Part shown: positions 63,892-64,000 of the stretch, piece by piece
How the letters are laid out: the number at the start of each line of letters is the position of its first letter
Position numbering within the stretch: position 1 is the first letter of the stretch
Origin: Mycobacterium innocens
GTDB lineage: Bacteria; Actinomycetota; Actinomycetes; Mycobacteriales; Mycobacteriaceae
Reading direction: 5' to 3'
NCBI RefSeq assembly: GCF_900566055.1
Contig: NZ_UPHQ01000256.1
Span: 1-64,000 of the forward strand
Length of the DNA: 64,000 nt
The notes under the pieces: model-generated
Seen by the model: the letters and a program-made list of their open reading frames with translations, nothing else
Database searches by the model: none
Told to the model about the DNA's origin: nothing
Translations under genes and position numbers: made by a program

Positions 63892-64000
63892 TGCGCGCCT
63901 CGGTCTTACGCAATGTACGCATGGTGTACCGGGACGACGCGCCTGACCCAGTACCCGGCCCGGGCCAGGTACTGGTCAAGGTGCTGGCATGCGGTATCTG
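63891..64000 (+). CDS. Zinc-type alcohol dehydrogenase, N-terminal part
   Basis: The first 36 codons from the ATG at 63891 read MRASVLRNVRMVYRDDAPDP and then a PGPGQVLVKVLACGI pattern, typical of the start of medium-chain zinc alcohol dehydrogenases, where the CGIC/CGVC cysteine binds the catalytic zinc. The gene continues beyond the window. It overlaps the previous stop (TGATG). M. tuberculosis has ESX-type genes after Rv3618, so the operon is extended differently here. Confidence 0.8.
   Translation, partial: MRASVLRNVRMVYRDDAPDPVPGPGQVLVKVLACGI

Overview
The window is chromosomal DNA of a slow-growing Mycobacterium. The evidence is the GC-rich sequence, a PE_PGRS gene remnant, many mycobacterial lipoprotein and regulator genes, and gene order that follows the M. 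tuberculosis interval from about Rv3567c to Rv3618. I cannot name the species. The presence of mpt70, mpt83 and PE_PGRS argues for a slow grower. The absence of the espACD block between ftsH and ephA, and the insertions listed below, show that it is not M. tuberculosis itself. All correspondences to M. tuberculosis genes come from memory of those proteins, not from a search.

Layout. 1-2.6 kb: the end of an IS1380-type insertion sequence running into a BlaR1-like peptidase gene, a BlaI-type repressor with its operator, and a broken PknK-like kinase. 2.6-8 kb: cholesterol catabolism genes (hsaA-hsaD-hsaC-hsaB on the minus strand, kshB on the plus strand) with two KstR boxes between them. 8-14.4 kb: an accessory block holding an SDR remnant, a TetR regulator with an amine oxidase, an ABM-monooxygenase remnant, and the mpt83-dipZ-mpt70 cluster with three SigK-like promoters. 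14.4-21 kb: fadE34, kstR, a LacI regulator, lppH (frameshifted), pxpA and a metallo-beta-lactamase-fold gene. 21-23.6 kb: a scrambled zone of a truncated arsB joined to pieces of adenylate-cyclase/LuxR-type genes. 23.6-34.5 kb: housekeeping genes rlmB, cysS, ispF, ispD, carD, a broken PE_PGRS gene, lpqE, radA, disA, a membrane protein, canB and mutY.

34.5-41.5 kb is the most interesting part. An island sits where M. tuberculosis carries a PE_PGRS gene. It encodes DabB and DabA (energy-coupled inorganic carbon uptake), a PII-like protein, a beta-carbonic-anhydrase homologue that keeps its zinc ligands but lacks the Asp-Arg dyad, an unknown 256-residue protein, and a small winged-helix regulator. 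A related AT-rich motif lies upstream of the dab operon, the unknown gene and the regulator, so this may be one bicarbonate or CO2-responsive regulon.

41.6-64 kb: an alpha/beta hydrolase, mhuD, lpqF, a cobalamin-riboswitch-controlled cobalt transporter (cbtB-cbtA plus a histidine-phosphatase-fold gene), clpC1, lsr2, lysS, the pantothenate/CoA genes (coaX, panD, panC, a panG-like gene), the folate genes (folK, folB, folP, folE), ftsH, a tandem palindromic repeat, a VOC-family gene, ephA, a luciferase-like monooxygenase and the start of a zinc alcohol dehydrogenase. Most of 46-60.6 kb is one co-directional minus-strand series with many 1-8 base overlaps.
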